From Novosphingobium sp. (GTDB lineage Bacteria; Pseudomonadota; Alphaproteobacteria; Sphingomonadales; Sphingomonadaceae): 64,000 bases of DNA. Under the pieces are notes generated by a model. It did not search any database. It had not been told where the DNA came from and saw only the letters and a program-made list of their open reading frames with translations. Shown in pieces: positions 44,514 to 52,800 of this stretch (its first letter is position 1; each line of letters starts with the position of its first letter). Location of the stretch: positions 3,906,001 to 3,970,000 of the forward strand of contig NZ_JBCNLP010000001.1 in assembly GCF_039595395.1 (NCBI RefSeq), given 5' to 3'. The position numbers and the translations under genes were made by a program.

Positions 44514-46691
44514 ATGGCAACCTTGCTTTTCACCGCGCTGGGCACGGCGCTGGGCGGGCCGATCGGCGGCGTGCTCGGCGCGCTGGCCGGGCAACAGGTC
44601 GACAAGGCCCTGCTGGGCGGCGGCAGCGTGAGCGGGCCGCGCCTGAAGGATCTGGCGGTCACCACCTCCAGCTATGGCTCGGCGATGCCCCGGCAATTCG
44701 GCACGATGCGGGTGGGCGGCACCATCATCTGGGCCACCGATCTGGCCGAGCATGGCCAGACCAGCGGCGGCAAGGGCCAGCCCAGCGTCACCACCTATTC
44801 CTACAGCTCCAGCTTTGCGGTGGCGATCTCCAGCCGCCCGGTGCTGCGGATCGGGCGGATCTGGGCCGATGGCGATCTGCTGCGCGGCGCGGATGGCGCG
44901 CTGAAGGTTGGCGGCACCTTGCGCCTGCATAACGGGCATGGCGATCAGGCGGTGGACCCGCTGATCGCCGCAGCGGAAGGAAGCGCCCATTGTCCTGCCT
45001 TTCGTGGGCTGGCCTATGCCGTCTTCGAGGATCTCCAGCTCGCCGATTTCGGCAACCGCATCCCCGCCCTGACCTTCGAGGTGATCGGCGAGGAAACGCC
45101 CCTGTCGCTCGCCGCCTTGATGGAAGGCGTCGTCGAGGATGTCACGCTGTCCGTGCCGCTCGACGGCATTGTCGGCTATGCCTGCGAAGGGTCGCTGGCC
45201 GACACGCTCTCGCAGTTCCAGCCGGTGATGCCGATGAGCTGCGATGCCGGGGGCGACGGGCTGATCATCACTGCCGACCGCCAGTCCGCCACGCCCATCG
45301 CCCTTGCCGAACCGGCGCTGACCAGCGCGAGCGGCGAGTTCGGCGCCCGGACCGGCTTTCAGTACAAGCGCGATCCCGCGCCAGAAAACCCGCCGCGCGT
45401 GCTGCGCTATTATGATCCGGCGCTGGACTATCAGCCCGGCATGCAGCGCTCGATCGGACAGGCGCTGCCCGGCCAGCCGCGCACGCTGGAGGTGCCCGCC
45501 ACCATGGAAGCCGCCGACGCCGCAAGGCTGATCCAGCAGGCCGCGCGCGATGCCGACTGGCGCCGCGAAACGCTGGTCTGGCGCTGCGCCGAGCTGGACC
45601 CCGCCGTGGCGCCCGGCATGCTGGTTGCGCCTTTCGGGCAGCCGGGCGTGTGGCGCGTGACCGGCTGGGAATGGCGTGACACCGGGATCCAGCTCGATCT
45701 GGAGCGGGTCGCACCCTCCGCCAGCTCAGGCGCTCCTGTCGATCCGGGGCGCGCCAATCTGGCCAGCGACCTTGCCATCACCCCCACCAGCCTGGTCGCC
45801 TATGAGCTGCCATGGGATGGACAGGGCAGCAGCGATGCGGTCATCGTGCAGGCCGCCGCCTCATCCAGCGGCGCGGGCTGGCCGGGGGCCGCGCTGTATG
45901 GCGATTTCGGCACCGGCGCGCTGACATGGCTGGCCGCCACCGGACGGCGGCGCAGCGTAACGGGGCTGGCGGTGGTCGCCTTGCCCGCCGCATCGCCGCT
46001 GCTGGTCGATCGGCAGTCGCGCGTGACCATTCACCTGACCGGCAGCGATATGGCGCTGACCTCCGCCTCGCTGGACCAGCTCGCGATGGGGGCGAACCGG
46101 GCTTTGCTGGGCGGCGAGATCATCCAGTTCGCCAACGCCGTTGCACAGGGTGGCGGCGTCTGGCTGCTGAGCGGATTGCTGCGCGGGCGCGGCGGCACCG
46201 AAAGCGCCATCGTTACCCATGCGGCGGGGGAAGCTTTCGTCCTGCTCGATGGCACGCCGGTGCAACTGGATGGCGGCGCCCTGCAAGGAGCGGTGGGCAT
46301 TGCCGCGCTGGGTCTGGCCGATCCGGTGCAGGTCGAGGTGCCCATCCTGTGCCGGGGTTACAGCCGTCGGCCATGGTCGCCAGTGCATCCCAAGGCGGTA
46401 ATCGCCGATGACGGCAGCCTGACCCTGTCATGGACTCGCCGCGCGCGCGGCGGCTGGAGCTGGAGTGACGGCGTGGACATGCCGCTCCAGGAACAGACGG
46501 AAACCTATCTGGTCGCTTTGGGCGGCCAGGATGATCCGCTGCTGCAATGGCAGACCTCCACCCCCTCCCTGACCCTGGCCGCGGAGGCATTTGCTGCGCT
46601 TGCGTCAGCCCATGCAGGGGCCGCTTTTTCGGTCAGGCAGCAGGGGACCTATGCGCTCTCCGAGGCGCTGAGTCTGATGACATTGGGGTGA
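44514..46691 (+). CDS. GTA host-specificity / tail-fibre baseplate protein (gp15-like, short form)
   Basis: 725 residues. Starts with a hydrophobic Gly/Ala segment (LLFTALGTALGGPIGGVLGALAGQQVD), then SYGSAMPRQFGTMRVGGTIIWATDL, AVAISSRPVLRIGRIWADG, and GNRIPALTFEVIGEE, the Phage-tail_3-type signature of gp15. Rhodobacter gp15 is about 1300 residues with a glycoside-hydrolase-like TIM barrel; I find no such barrel here. The C-terminal half is sheet-rich (IIQFANAVAQGGGVWLLSGLLRGRGGTE), ending in a fibronectin-like part. Confidence 0.85.
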   Translation: MATLLFTALGTALGGPIGGVLGALAGQQVDKALLGGGSVSGPRLKDLAVTTSSYGSAMPRQFGTMRVGGTIIWATDLAEHGQTSGGKGQPSVTTYSYSSSFAVAISSRPVLRIGRIWADGDLLRGADGALKVGGTLRLHNGHGDQAVDPLIAAAEGSAHCPAFRGLAYAVFEDLQLADFGNRIPALTFEVIGEETPLSLAALMEGVVEDVTLSVPLDGIVGYACEGSLADTLSQFQPVMPMSCDAGGDGLIITADRQSATPIALAEPALTSASGEFGARTGFQYKRDPAPENPPRVLRYYDPALDYQPGMQRSIGQALPGQPRTLEVPATMEAADAARLIQQAARDADWRRETLVWRCAELDPAVAPGMLVAPFGQPGVWRVTGWEWRDTGIQLDLERVAPSASSGAPVDPGRANLASDLAITPTSLVAYELPWDGQGSSDAVIVQAAASSSGAGWPGAALYGDFGTGALTWLAATGRRRSVTGLAVVALPAASPLLVDRQSRVTIHLTGSDMALTSASLDQLAMGANRALLGGEIIQFANAVAQGGGVWLLSGLLRGRGGTESAIVTHAAGEAFVLLDGTPVQLDGGALQGAVGIAALGLADPVQVEVPILCRGYSRRPWSPVHPKAVIADDGSLTLSWTRRARGGWSWSDGVDMPLQEQTETYLVALGGQDDPLLQWQTSTPSLTLAAEAFAALASAHAGAAFSVRQQGTYALSEALSLMTLG

Positions 46692-46739
46692 GTGCTGCAC
46701 CGCAGCTTTGCATTTTTTCTTTCAGCGGAAGGATCTTCC

Positions 46740-47216
46740 ATGAGCGATGCCCTGAATTTTTCCTCAACCAGCCCGCGTCTCGGGCTTCCGCTGCTCTATG
46801 CCGGGCAGGCTCAGAAAGAGGCTTTCGTCAATGAGGCGCATGCCCGGCTGGACGCCTGTGTGCAGTGCACGATCGAGGGTGTGTCCGCCATGCCACCTGC
46901 CAGCCCTGTGGAAGGCAGCAACTGGCTGATCGCTCCCTCCGCCAGCGGAGACTGGGCCGGTCAGGACGGCAGACTGGCCGCGCGGCAGGCTGGAAACTGG
47001 CTGTTTTTCGATAGTTTCGACGGTTTACGTATCTTTAATCGCGCGACAGGCCAGTTTTCGCACCACGATGGCGCCTGGAAGGTTCCCGCCGCCGTTTCCC
47101 TGTCCCAGGATGGTACCGTAATCGATATTCAGGCGCGAGCAGCGCTTGCCAATCTGGTTGCAGCGTTGCAGACTGCCGGGGTATTGCCATCGTCCAGTCA
47201 AGCCAATTCGGACTGA
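46740..47216 (+). CDS. DUF2793 protein at the end of the GTA cluster
   Basis: 158 residues. FSSTSPRLGLPLLYAGQAQKEAFVNEAHARLDACVQC, then EGSNWLIAPSASGDWAGQDGRLAARQAGNWLFF, matches DUF2793, a sheet-rich domain often placed after gp15 in sphingomonad and rhodobacterial GTAs and thought to decorate the tail or head. ATG at 46740, 48 bp after gp15, with GGAAGGATC upstream. Base composition is a little less GC-rich than the rest of the cluster. Confidence 0.85.
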   Translation: MSDALNFSSTSPRLGLPLLYAGQAQKEAFVNEAHARLDACVQCTIEGVSAMPPASPVEGSNWLIAPSASGDWAGQDGRLAARQAGNWLFFDSFDGLRIFNRATGQFSHHDGAWKVPAAVSLSQDGTVIDIQARAALANLVAALQTAGVLPSSSQANSD

Positions 47217-47388
47217 AAGCCAACCCTCCCTGAAACGGGATTTTTACACCAGTCAACCTTCCTGCAAGGTGCCGGGAAAGCGGCATTTTTGCAACAGTGC
47301 AGGATTTTTCGCGGCTTGCGTGTAACCAATGAAGTGGATAGACATTTCCCCAATCGGTGGCCTCCACATCTTGAAAGGGGAATTTATA

Positions 47389-48516
47389 ATGCGCAGACTA
47401 GCCCTGGGTTTGGCGCTAGCCTCGACCGCCCTTGCCACGCCCGCTCTGGCGCGTGACAAGTCTTGGTACGTCGAAGGCGATGCCGGTGCGACCATTGTCG
47501 AGAGCAATCGCGTCGTGAACATCGCTCCCGGCACGCCCGCCGGCGGCACCACTGTCGGTTACTTCAACACCAAGACCGGCTACGATTTCGGTGGCATCAT
47601 CGGTTACGACTTCGGTCCCTTCCGTCTGGAAACCGAAGCCAGCTACCGCCGTGCACAGGCCAAGAAGTTCACCACTGCCGCTGGCACGGTGTATGACTCG
47701 GCCAACAACCAGGCTGCTGGTGGCACCGGCGTGCTCAGCTTCATGGCCAACGGCCTGCTGGACTTTGGTCCCGATGACGGCCTGCAGGGCTTCATCGGCG
47801 GCGGCGTCGGCGTGGCGCGCGTCAAGAACGCGATCTACACCGCTGCTCCGTTCAACAACGGCGGCGTGAACGACTCCTCGTCGGGCTTCGCCTACCAGGC
47901 TCTGGCCGGTATCCGCGCTCCGCTGAGCAAGCATGTCGACCTGGGTCTGAAGTATCGCTACTTCGCCGCTTCGGGCGCGAACAAGTTCGTCAGCCTGCAG
48001 GGCAACCCCTTCATCGAGCGCTTCCACTCGCACTCGCTGCTGGCGACCCTGACCTACAACTTCGGTGAGCCGGCTGCTCCGCCGCCGCCTCCCCCGCCGC
48101 CGCCGCCGCCGCCGCCTCCCCCGCCGCCCCCTCCGCCGCCGCCGCCGCCTCCGCCGGCTCCGGTGTGCAACAAGGGGCCGTACATCGTGTTCTTCGACTG
48201 GGATAAGTCGGACATCACGCCTCAGGCTGCCACCATTCTGGACAGCGCGATCCAGGCCTATGGCAACTGCGGTACGGCGGCGATCACCCTGGCCGGTTAC
48301 ACCGACCGCTCGGGTACGCCCAAGTACAACCTGGGTCTTTCGGCCCGTCGTAACGCCTCGGTGCGTGCTTACCTCACCTCGCATGGCGTGGCTGACGGCA
48401 CCATCTCGAGCACCGCTTACGGCGAAGCCAACCCCCGCGTTCCCACCGCCGACGGCGTGCGCGAACTGCAGAACCGTCGCGTGGAAATCACTTACGGTCC
48501 GGGTTCGGGCAACTAA
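47389..48516 (+). CDS. OmpA-family outer-membrane protein
   Basis: 375 residues. Signal peptide RRLALGLALASTALATPALA (cut near 21), eight-stranded barrel (about 22-225: GDAGATIVE, GYDFGGIIGYDFGPFRLETEASYRRA, GLKYRYFAASG, ATLTYNF), an uninterrupted run of 26 prolines at 231-256, then the OmpA C-terminal peptidoglycan-binding domain (about 262-370: FFDWDKSDITPQAATILD, GYTDRSGTPKYNLGLSARRNASVRAYL, NRRVEI). SD GAAAGGGG. Strong terminator follows. Probably an abundant envelope protein. The 172-bp upstream gap shows no gene. Confidence 0.92.
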   Translation: MRRLALGLALASTALATPALARDKSWYVEGDAGATIVESNRVVNIAPGTPAGGTTVGYFNTKTGYDFGGIIGYDFGPFRLETEASYRRAQAKKFTTAAGTVYDSANNQAAGGTGVLSFMANGLLDFGPDDGLQGFIGGGVGVARVKNAIYTAAPFNNGGVNDSSSGFAYQALAGIRAPLSKHVDLGLKYRYFAASGANKFVSLQGNPFIERFHSHSLLATLTYNFGEPAAPPPPPPPPPPPPPPPPPPPPPPPPPPAPVCNKGPYIVFFDWDKSDITPQAATILDSAIQAYGNCGTAAITLAGYTDRSGTPKYNLGLSARRNASVRAYLTSHGVADGTISSTAYGEANPRVPTADGVRELQNRRVEITYGPGSGN

Positions 48517-48540
48517 GCTCGATAAGGCTGCAAACAAAGA

Positions 48541-48570
48541 AAGGGGCCGGAGAAATCCGGCCCCTTTTTT
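48541..48570 (+). terminator. terminator of the ompA-like gene
   Basis: 10-bp stem AAGGGGCCGG / CCGGCCCCTT, 6-base loop AGAAAT, then six T. Confidence 0.93.
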
Positions 48571-48581
48571 GTGTCCAGCGC

Positions 48582-48684
48582 CGGAGCGTTTTCAAGCCGG
48601 GTGGAATCCCCCGGCGCCTTACGAAAACGTGGCCAAACAAAAACTTAGAGCGGTTGATCCGATACAATCGGATCAACCGCTCTA
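48582..48684. repeat. alphaproteobacterial REP-like palindromic element
   Basis: About 103 bp. The left part, GAGCGTTTTCAAGCCGGGTG...CGCCTTACGAAAACG, and the following AAACAAAAACTTAGAGC resemble a repeat family common in alphaproteobacterial genomes. The right part is a perfect 18-bp stem with a 3-base loop (48646-48663 with 48667-48684; TAGAGCGGTTGATCCGAT and its complement). It fills the space between the convergent ompA-like and queC genes. Confidence 0.7.
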
Positions 48685-48711
48685 GCGTGGAAAAGAATGG
48701 GCAGTTGCGCT

Positions 48712-49416
48712 TCAGATTGGGCGATGGGCGTAGGGCAGAGGATCGACCAGACCCGCCTGCTCGAAACCGGCAAGACGCAGGCGACAGGAATCGCACAAGC
48801 CGCAAGCCTTTCCATCAGGCTGCGGATCGTAGCAGGACCAGCTCATGCCAGCGTCCAGACCCAAACGGTCGGCTTCCTGAGCGATCTGCGCCTTGCTCAT
48901 ATGCTGCAAGGGGGCCTGAATGCGGAAACCGGCGCCTTGCGCCCCGGCCTTGGTCGCCAGATCGGCCAGCTTCTCGAAGCCCTCGATGAACTCCGGGCGG
49001 CAATCGGGATAGCCCGAATAATCCAGCGCATTCACGCCAATAAAGATGTCCTTCGCACCGACTGCCTCGGCCCAGGCCAAGGTCAGCGAGAGAAAGACCA
49101 GATTGCGCGCGGGCACATAGGTGACGGGGATATCGTTACCCACCCCCTCCTTGGGCACATCGATAGCATCGGTCAGCGCCGAACCGCCGAACTGCCGCAG
49201 ATCGAGCGGCAGAACCACATGCTTGACCGCCCCCAGATGCTCGGCCAGCAGCGCGGCCGACGCCAGCTCGCGGCGATGGCGCTGGTTATAATCGATGGTC
49301 AGCGCATAAAGACTGTAGCCGGCCTCGCGCGCCAGCCCCGCCGACACCATCGAGTCCAGCCCGCCCGACAGCAGCACCACGGCCTTCTTGTCGCTCGTTT
49401 GGGGGGAATTGGTCAT
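48712..49416 (-). CDS. queC: 7-cyano-7-deazaguanine synthase QueC
   Basis: Makes preQ0 from CDG with ATP and ammonia, in queuosine synthesis. 234 residues. PP-loop SGGLDS (17-22), ALTIDYNQRHRREL, PARNLVFLSLTLAWAE, and the zinc site Cys set at the C-terminus (SWSCYDP...CGLCDSCRLR). Single gene; queD and queE are not adjacent. GluQ, in this window, acts on the finished queuosine tRNA. Confidence 0.95.
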   Translation of the reverse strand: MTNSPQTSDKKAVVLLSGGLDSMVSAGLAREAGYSLYALTIDYNQRHRRELASAALLAEHLGAVKHVVLPLDLRQFGGSALTDAIDVPKEGVGNDIPVTYVPARNLVFLSLTLAWAEAVGAKDIFIGVNALDYSGYPDCRPEFIEGFEKLADLATKAGAQGAGFRIQAPLQHMSKAQIAQEADRLGLDAGMSWSCYDPQPDGKACGLCDSCRLRLAGFEQAGLVDPLPYAHRPI

Positions 49417-49446
49417 TATCGTTCCTTGTCACCACATAAGGCGTCA

Positions 49447-49482
49447 CATCACGGCGCCCGGCATCAGCAAGGCGCCGTGATG
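49447..49482 (-). other. hairpin in the queC leader
   Basis: Perfect 12-bp stem (CATCACGGCGCC / GGCGCCGTGATG) with a 12-base loop, 31 bp before the queC start. No T-run on the minus strand. Could be a leader structure or part of the hslO transcript end. I found no preQ1-riboswitch sequence. Confidence 0.4.
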
Positions 49483-49517
49483 GTCATGGAACAATCGCCC
49501 GGCACGGGCCAGAGCAT

Positions 49518-49540
49518 TTTCGGCAACAGTGCTGCCGAAA
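49518..49540 (-). terminator. hairpin after hslO
   Basis: 8-bp stem TTTCGGCA / TGCCGAAA with an inner ACAGTGC loop, starting 4 bp after the hslO stop, followed on the minus strand by AATGC. Weak T-run. Confidence 0.5.
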
Positions 49541-49543
49541 GGG

Positions 49544-50446
49544 TCACAGTTCGATGGGAAAGACCTTCGAACAGAAGGCGCAATCGACCAGAATGTCACC
49601 CGCCTCATCGCGCATCTCATCCAGCTCCTCGGCCGGGAAACGGCCTAGCACCGTGCGGTAATACTCGGCGCTGCAACGGCAGCCGCGCGTCAGAGAGGTG
49701 GCGGAGAGCAGCCGCACCTCATCTTCCTCATGGAACAGGCGCCAGATCAGATCGTCGAGGCCCAGCGTGGGATCGACCAGTTCCTTGGCGGTCATCGACC
49801 CGGCCAGCGCCGCAACATGCTCCCAATGCGGGTGGTTCATCCGCACATGCAGGCGCTCGCGCCCTTCCTCACCATCGGGCAGATGCTGGATCAACAGCCC
49901 ACCGGCCGCGCAGCGCTCACCCTCCACATCGAGGCCGATGCGGATCAACGTGGGCACCTGCTCCGACTGGGCGAAATAGGCCTCGCACACCTGAGCGAGC
50001 GACGCCTTCTCCAGCGGCACCACGCCCTGATAGCGCTTTCCGGTCGCCGCCAGATCGAAGGTGATCGCCAGATAGCCCTTCTCACCGAACAGATCCTGCA
50101 GGCTCTCACGCCCGTCCAGCGCAGCGAGACGCTCGGCATCATGGCGGACATAGCCGCGCAATTCGCCCAACCGGTAATCGCAGATCAGCAGATCCACCAC
50201 GCCGCCTTCGGCCTGCACCTGAAAGGTAAGCTGGCACTCCTCATCCTTGAGCAGCGTGCCCATCATCGTGGTGAGCACCAGCGCCTCGCCCAGCAGGCGC
50301 CGCAGCACCGGCGGATAGTCATGCGCCGCCAGAATCTCATGCAGCGACGTTCCGAGGCGGACCATCCGGCCACGCACATCGCGAGCGGGGATGGTGAAGG
50401 GCAGAACCTCGTCCATGCCCTTCACGGTTTCATCGCCAAAGATCAC
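49544..50446 (-). CDS. hslO: Hsp33 redox-regulated chaperone
   Basis: Becomes an active holdase when its zinc cysteines are oxidised. 300 residues. N-terminal domain with LVRLGTSLHEIL-like start, LTFQVQAEGGVVDLLICDYRLGELRGYVRHD, and GYLAITFDLAATGKRYQGVVPLE. The C-terminal zinc switch has both pairs: C-x-C in RGCRCSAEYY and C-x2-C in DCAFCSKVF. GTG at 50446 overlaps the argF stop by 4 bp (GTGA), so the two are translationally coupled. Confidence 0.93.
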   Translation of the reverse strand: MIFGDETVKGMDEVLPFTIPARDVRGRMVRLGTSLHEILAAHDYPPVLRRLLGEALVLTTMMGTLLKDEECQLTFQVQAEGGVVDLLICDYRLGELRGYVRHDAERLAALDGRESLQDLFGEKGYLAITFDLAATGKRYQGVVPLEKASLAQVCEAYFAQSEQVPTLIRIGLDVEGERCAAGGLLIQHLPDGEEGRERLHVRMNHPHWEHVAALAGSMTAKELVDPTLGLDDLIWRLFHEEDEVRLLSATSLTRGCRCSAEYYRTVLGRFPAEELDEMRDEAGDILVDCAFCSKVFPIEL

Positions 50447-51375
50447 AGCGCACCCAGCGCCCAGAGCAGCACCGATTTCTGGGCGTGAATGCGGTTTTCC
50501 GCCTCATCCCAGACCAGCGAGCGCGGCCCGTCGATCACCGCATCGGTGACCTCTTCACCGCGATGCGCAGGCAGGCAGTGCAGGAACCATGCCTCGGGCG
50601 AAGCCGCCGCCATCACCGCATCATTGACCTGATAGGGCTCCATCGCAGCGATCACCGCCTCGCCGCCGGGCTGGCCCATCGACACCCAGGTGTCGGTGAC
50701 CACCACCTGAGCGCCCTTGGCGGCTTCCAGCGGATCCTGCGTGAGGGTGATGCTGACACCGGCCTCACGCGCGCGCGCCACGAAGCCCGCATCGGGTTCG
50801 AAGCCCGAAGGGATGCCCGCGCGGATGTTGAAGCCCAGCAGGCCGGCAGCCTCGATCAGCGAATGCAGCACATTGTTGCCATCGCCCAGCCAGGCCAATT
50901 CCATGCCCTGCAGCGCGACACCCTGCTCCTGCAAGGTCAGCAGATCAGCCATGATCTGGCAGGGGTGCGACTGGTCGGTCAGCCCGTTGATCACGGGGAC
51001 GGTGGCGTAATGCGCCAGCTCCTCGATCTTGGCGTGATCGTTGGTGCGGATCATGATCGCATCGACCATGCGGCTCAACACGCGCGCGGTGTCGGCGATG
51101 GTCTCGCCGCGCCCCAGCTGCATGCCGCCCGCTTCCATCACGATCGAGCTGCCGCCCAACTGGCGGATCGCCATATCGAAAGAGACGCGAGTACGGGTCG
51201 AGTTCTTCTCGAAGATCATCGCCAGCACGCGGTCGGCCAGCGGCGCATCGGCATCGACGCGCCCCTTAGGCCAGCTGGCGCGGGCCTGCTTGCGCGTGCC
51301 CGCATCGGCCAGAATGGCGCGCAGCGCTTCGGGCCCGGCATCGGCCAGATTGAGGAAATGCCGCAGATCAGACAT
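50443..51375 (-). CDS. argF: ornithine carbamoyltransferase
   Basis: Carbamoyl phosphate plus ornithine to citrulline in arginine synthesis. 310 residues. Carbamoyl-phosphate motif STRTR in EKNSTRTRVSFD, INGLTDQSHPCQIMADL, and the HCLPAHRGEEV ornithine loop with the catalytic Cys. ATG at 51375 shares a base with the argD stop (TGATG), after GGAGG. Middle gene of argD-argF-hslO. Confidence 0.96.
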   Translation of the reverse strand: MSDLRHFLNLADAGPEALRAILADAGTRKQARASWPKGRVDADAPLADRVLAMIFEKNSTRTRVSFDMAIRQLGGSSIVMEAGGMQLGRGETIADTARVLSRMVDAIMIRTNDHAKIEELAHYATVPVINGLTDQSHPCQIMADLLTLQEQGVALQGMELAWLGDGNNVLHSLIEAAGLLGFNIRAGIPSGFEPDAGFVARAREAGVSITLTQDPLEAAKGAQVVVTDTWVSMGQPGGEAVIAAMEPYQVNDAVMAAASPEAWFLHCLPAHRGEEVTDAVIDGPRSLVWDEAENRIHAQKSVLLWALGAL

Positions 51376-52562
51376 CACACCGCCTCCGGCTGATAGGAGG
51401 CCGCGCCCGCCGAGAGCTTCTCCATAAACTCGTCGATATGGCTCTCGTCGATCACCAGCGGCGGGAAGACGCGCATGGTCTGGTCGCCCGCCGACACCGT
51501 GAGCAACTGGTGGTTGTCACGCAGATGCGCCACGAAAGGCCGCGGCTCGATCTTCAGCTTCAGACCCATCAGCAGGCCGCGCCCGCGCACCGCCTCGAAG
51601 ATCTCGGGATAATTGCCGATGAACTGCTCCAGACGGGCGGTCATCTTGGCGCCCATGTCACGCACATGCGCCAGGAATTCGTCATTGGCCACGGCGTCCA
51701 GCACCGCCTCGGCCGCCGCCATGGCCAGCGGATTGCCGCCATAGGTCGAGCCATGGGTTCCCGCCACCATGCCGCGCGCGGCCTTCTCGCTGGCCAGACA
51801 CGCGCCCAGCGGGAAGCCGCCGCCGATGCCCTTGGCGGTGGACATGATGTCCGGCACGGCGCCAAGCTGCTCATAGGCGTAGAAGGTGCCGGTGCGCGCG
51901 ACGCCGGTCTGCACCTCGTCGAACACCAGCATCAGATCCTGCTCGTCGCAGAGCGCGCGCAGGCCGGGCAGGAAGTCGTCCGAAGGCACCTTGATGCCGC
52001 CCTCGCCCTGAATGGGCTCGACCAGGAAACCCGCAGTGTTGGGGCCGATGGCCGCCTTGGCCGCCTCCAGATTGCCGAACTCGACATATTTGAAGCCGGG
52101 CAGCAGGGGCAGGAAGCCCTTATGCATCTTCTCCTGATTGGAGGCGCTGATCGTGCCCAGCGTCCGGCCATGGAAGGCATCGCTGAACGTGATCAGCTCA
52201 TACTTGTGGTCGTTGCCGACATGCTGGTGATAGGCACGCGCAGTCTTGATCGCGCATTCCACCGCCTCGGCGCCCGAATTGGTGAAGAACACCGTGTCGG
52301 CGAAGGTCAGATCGACCAGACGCTTGGCCAGGCTTTCCTGATGCGGGCTGCCATAGAGGTTGGAGACATGCATCAGCGTCGCGGCCTGCTGCTGGATCGC
52401 GCCGATCAGCCCTTCATGGCTGTGGCCCAGCAGGTTCACCGCGATGCCGCTGGCAAAGTCGAGATATCGGCGGCCGTCCTCGCCGATCAGATGGCAGTGT
52501 TCACCGCGCACGGGCCGAAAGGCGGTCCGGGGGTAAACAGGCATCAGAGGCGAAATCGACAT
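51375..52562 (-). CDS. argD: acetylornithine aminotransferase
   Basis: PLP transaminase of arginine (and possibly lysine) synthesis. 395 residues. FTNSGAEAVECAIKTAR, FHGRTLGTISAS, EPIQGEGGI, FDEVQTGVARTG, and the PLP Lys in MSTAKGIGGGFPLGA. Promoter-proximal gene of the arg set, with AAGGAACG before the ATG. Confidence 0.95.
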   Translation of the reverse strand: MSISPLMPVYPRTAFRPVRGEHCHLIGEDGRRYLDFASGIAVNLLGHSHEGLIGAIQQQAATLMHVSNLYGSPHQESLAKRLVDLTFADTVFFTNSGAEAVECAIKTARAYHQHVGNDHKYELITFSDAFHGRTLGTISASNQEKMHKGFLPLLPGFKYVEFGNLEAAKAAIGPNTAGFLVEPIQGEGGIKVPSDDFLPGLRALCDEQDLMLVFDEVQTGVARTGTFYAYEQLGAVPDIMSTAKGIGGGFPLGACLASEKAARGMVAGTHGSTYGGNPLAMAAAEAVLDAVANDEFLAHVRDMGAKMTARLEQFIGNYPEIFEAVRGRGLLMGLKLKIEPRPFVAHLRDNHQLLTVSAGDQTMRVFPPLVIDESHIDEFMEKLSAGAASYQPEAV

Positions 52563-52669
52563 GCTACGTTCCTTTACTCAGACCTTCATTGCCAGCTTTG
52601 GCATTGGGAGGATGGGTGCTGATTCTCGCGGAAATGCGATGCTGGTGACAGCATCATGACGGAAACGAC

Positions 52670-52714
52670 AAATGGCGGCTTCCCCGGATGCGAATCCTGG
52701 GGAAGCCGCCATTT
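52670..52714 (-). terminator. long hairpin between the cold-shock gene and argD
   Basis: Perfect 16-bp stem (AAATGGCGGCTTCCCC with its complement), 12-base loop. It lies 86 bp past the cold-shock gene stop and 107 bp before argD. The rest of 52563-52800 shows nothing else. Confidence 0.7.
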
Positions 52715-52800
52715 GCGCGTATTTATGGTGTCGCTTTATCTCCGTCAAACCCGGACTTTCATCCGGGCCCGACTTTTACGGAGACCTCAAGCGAACGGTG

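Noticed and set aside
33259..47216. Ordinary integrated prophage
   Set aside because: No integrase, repressor, replication, holin or att repeats; gene order and small sizes fit a GTA.
49417..49543. Possible preQ1 riboswitch before queC
   Set aside because: Two hairpins are present but the conserved preQ1 aptamer bases are not seen.
52670..52714. Insertion-sequence end or att site
   Set aside because: Long perfect hairpin but no partner copy or transposase; fits a terminator.
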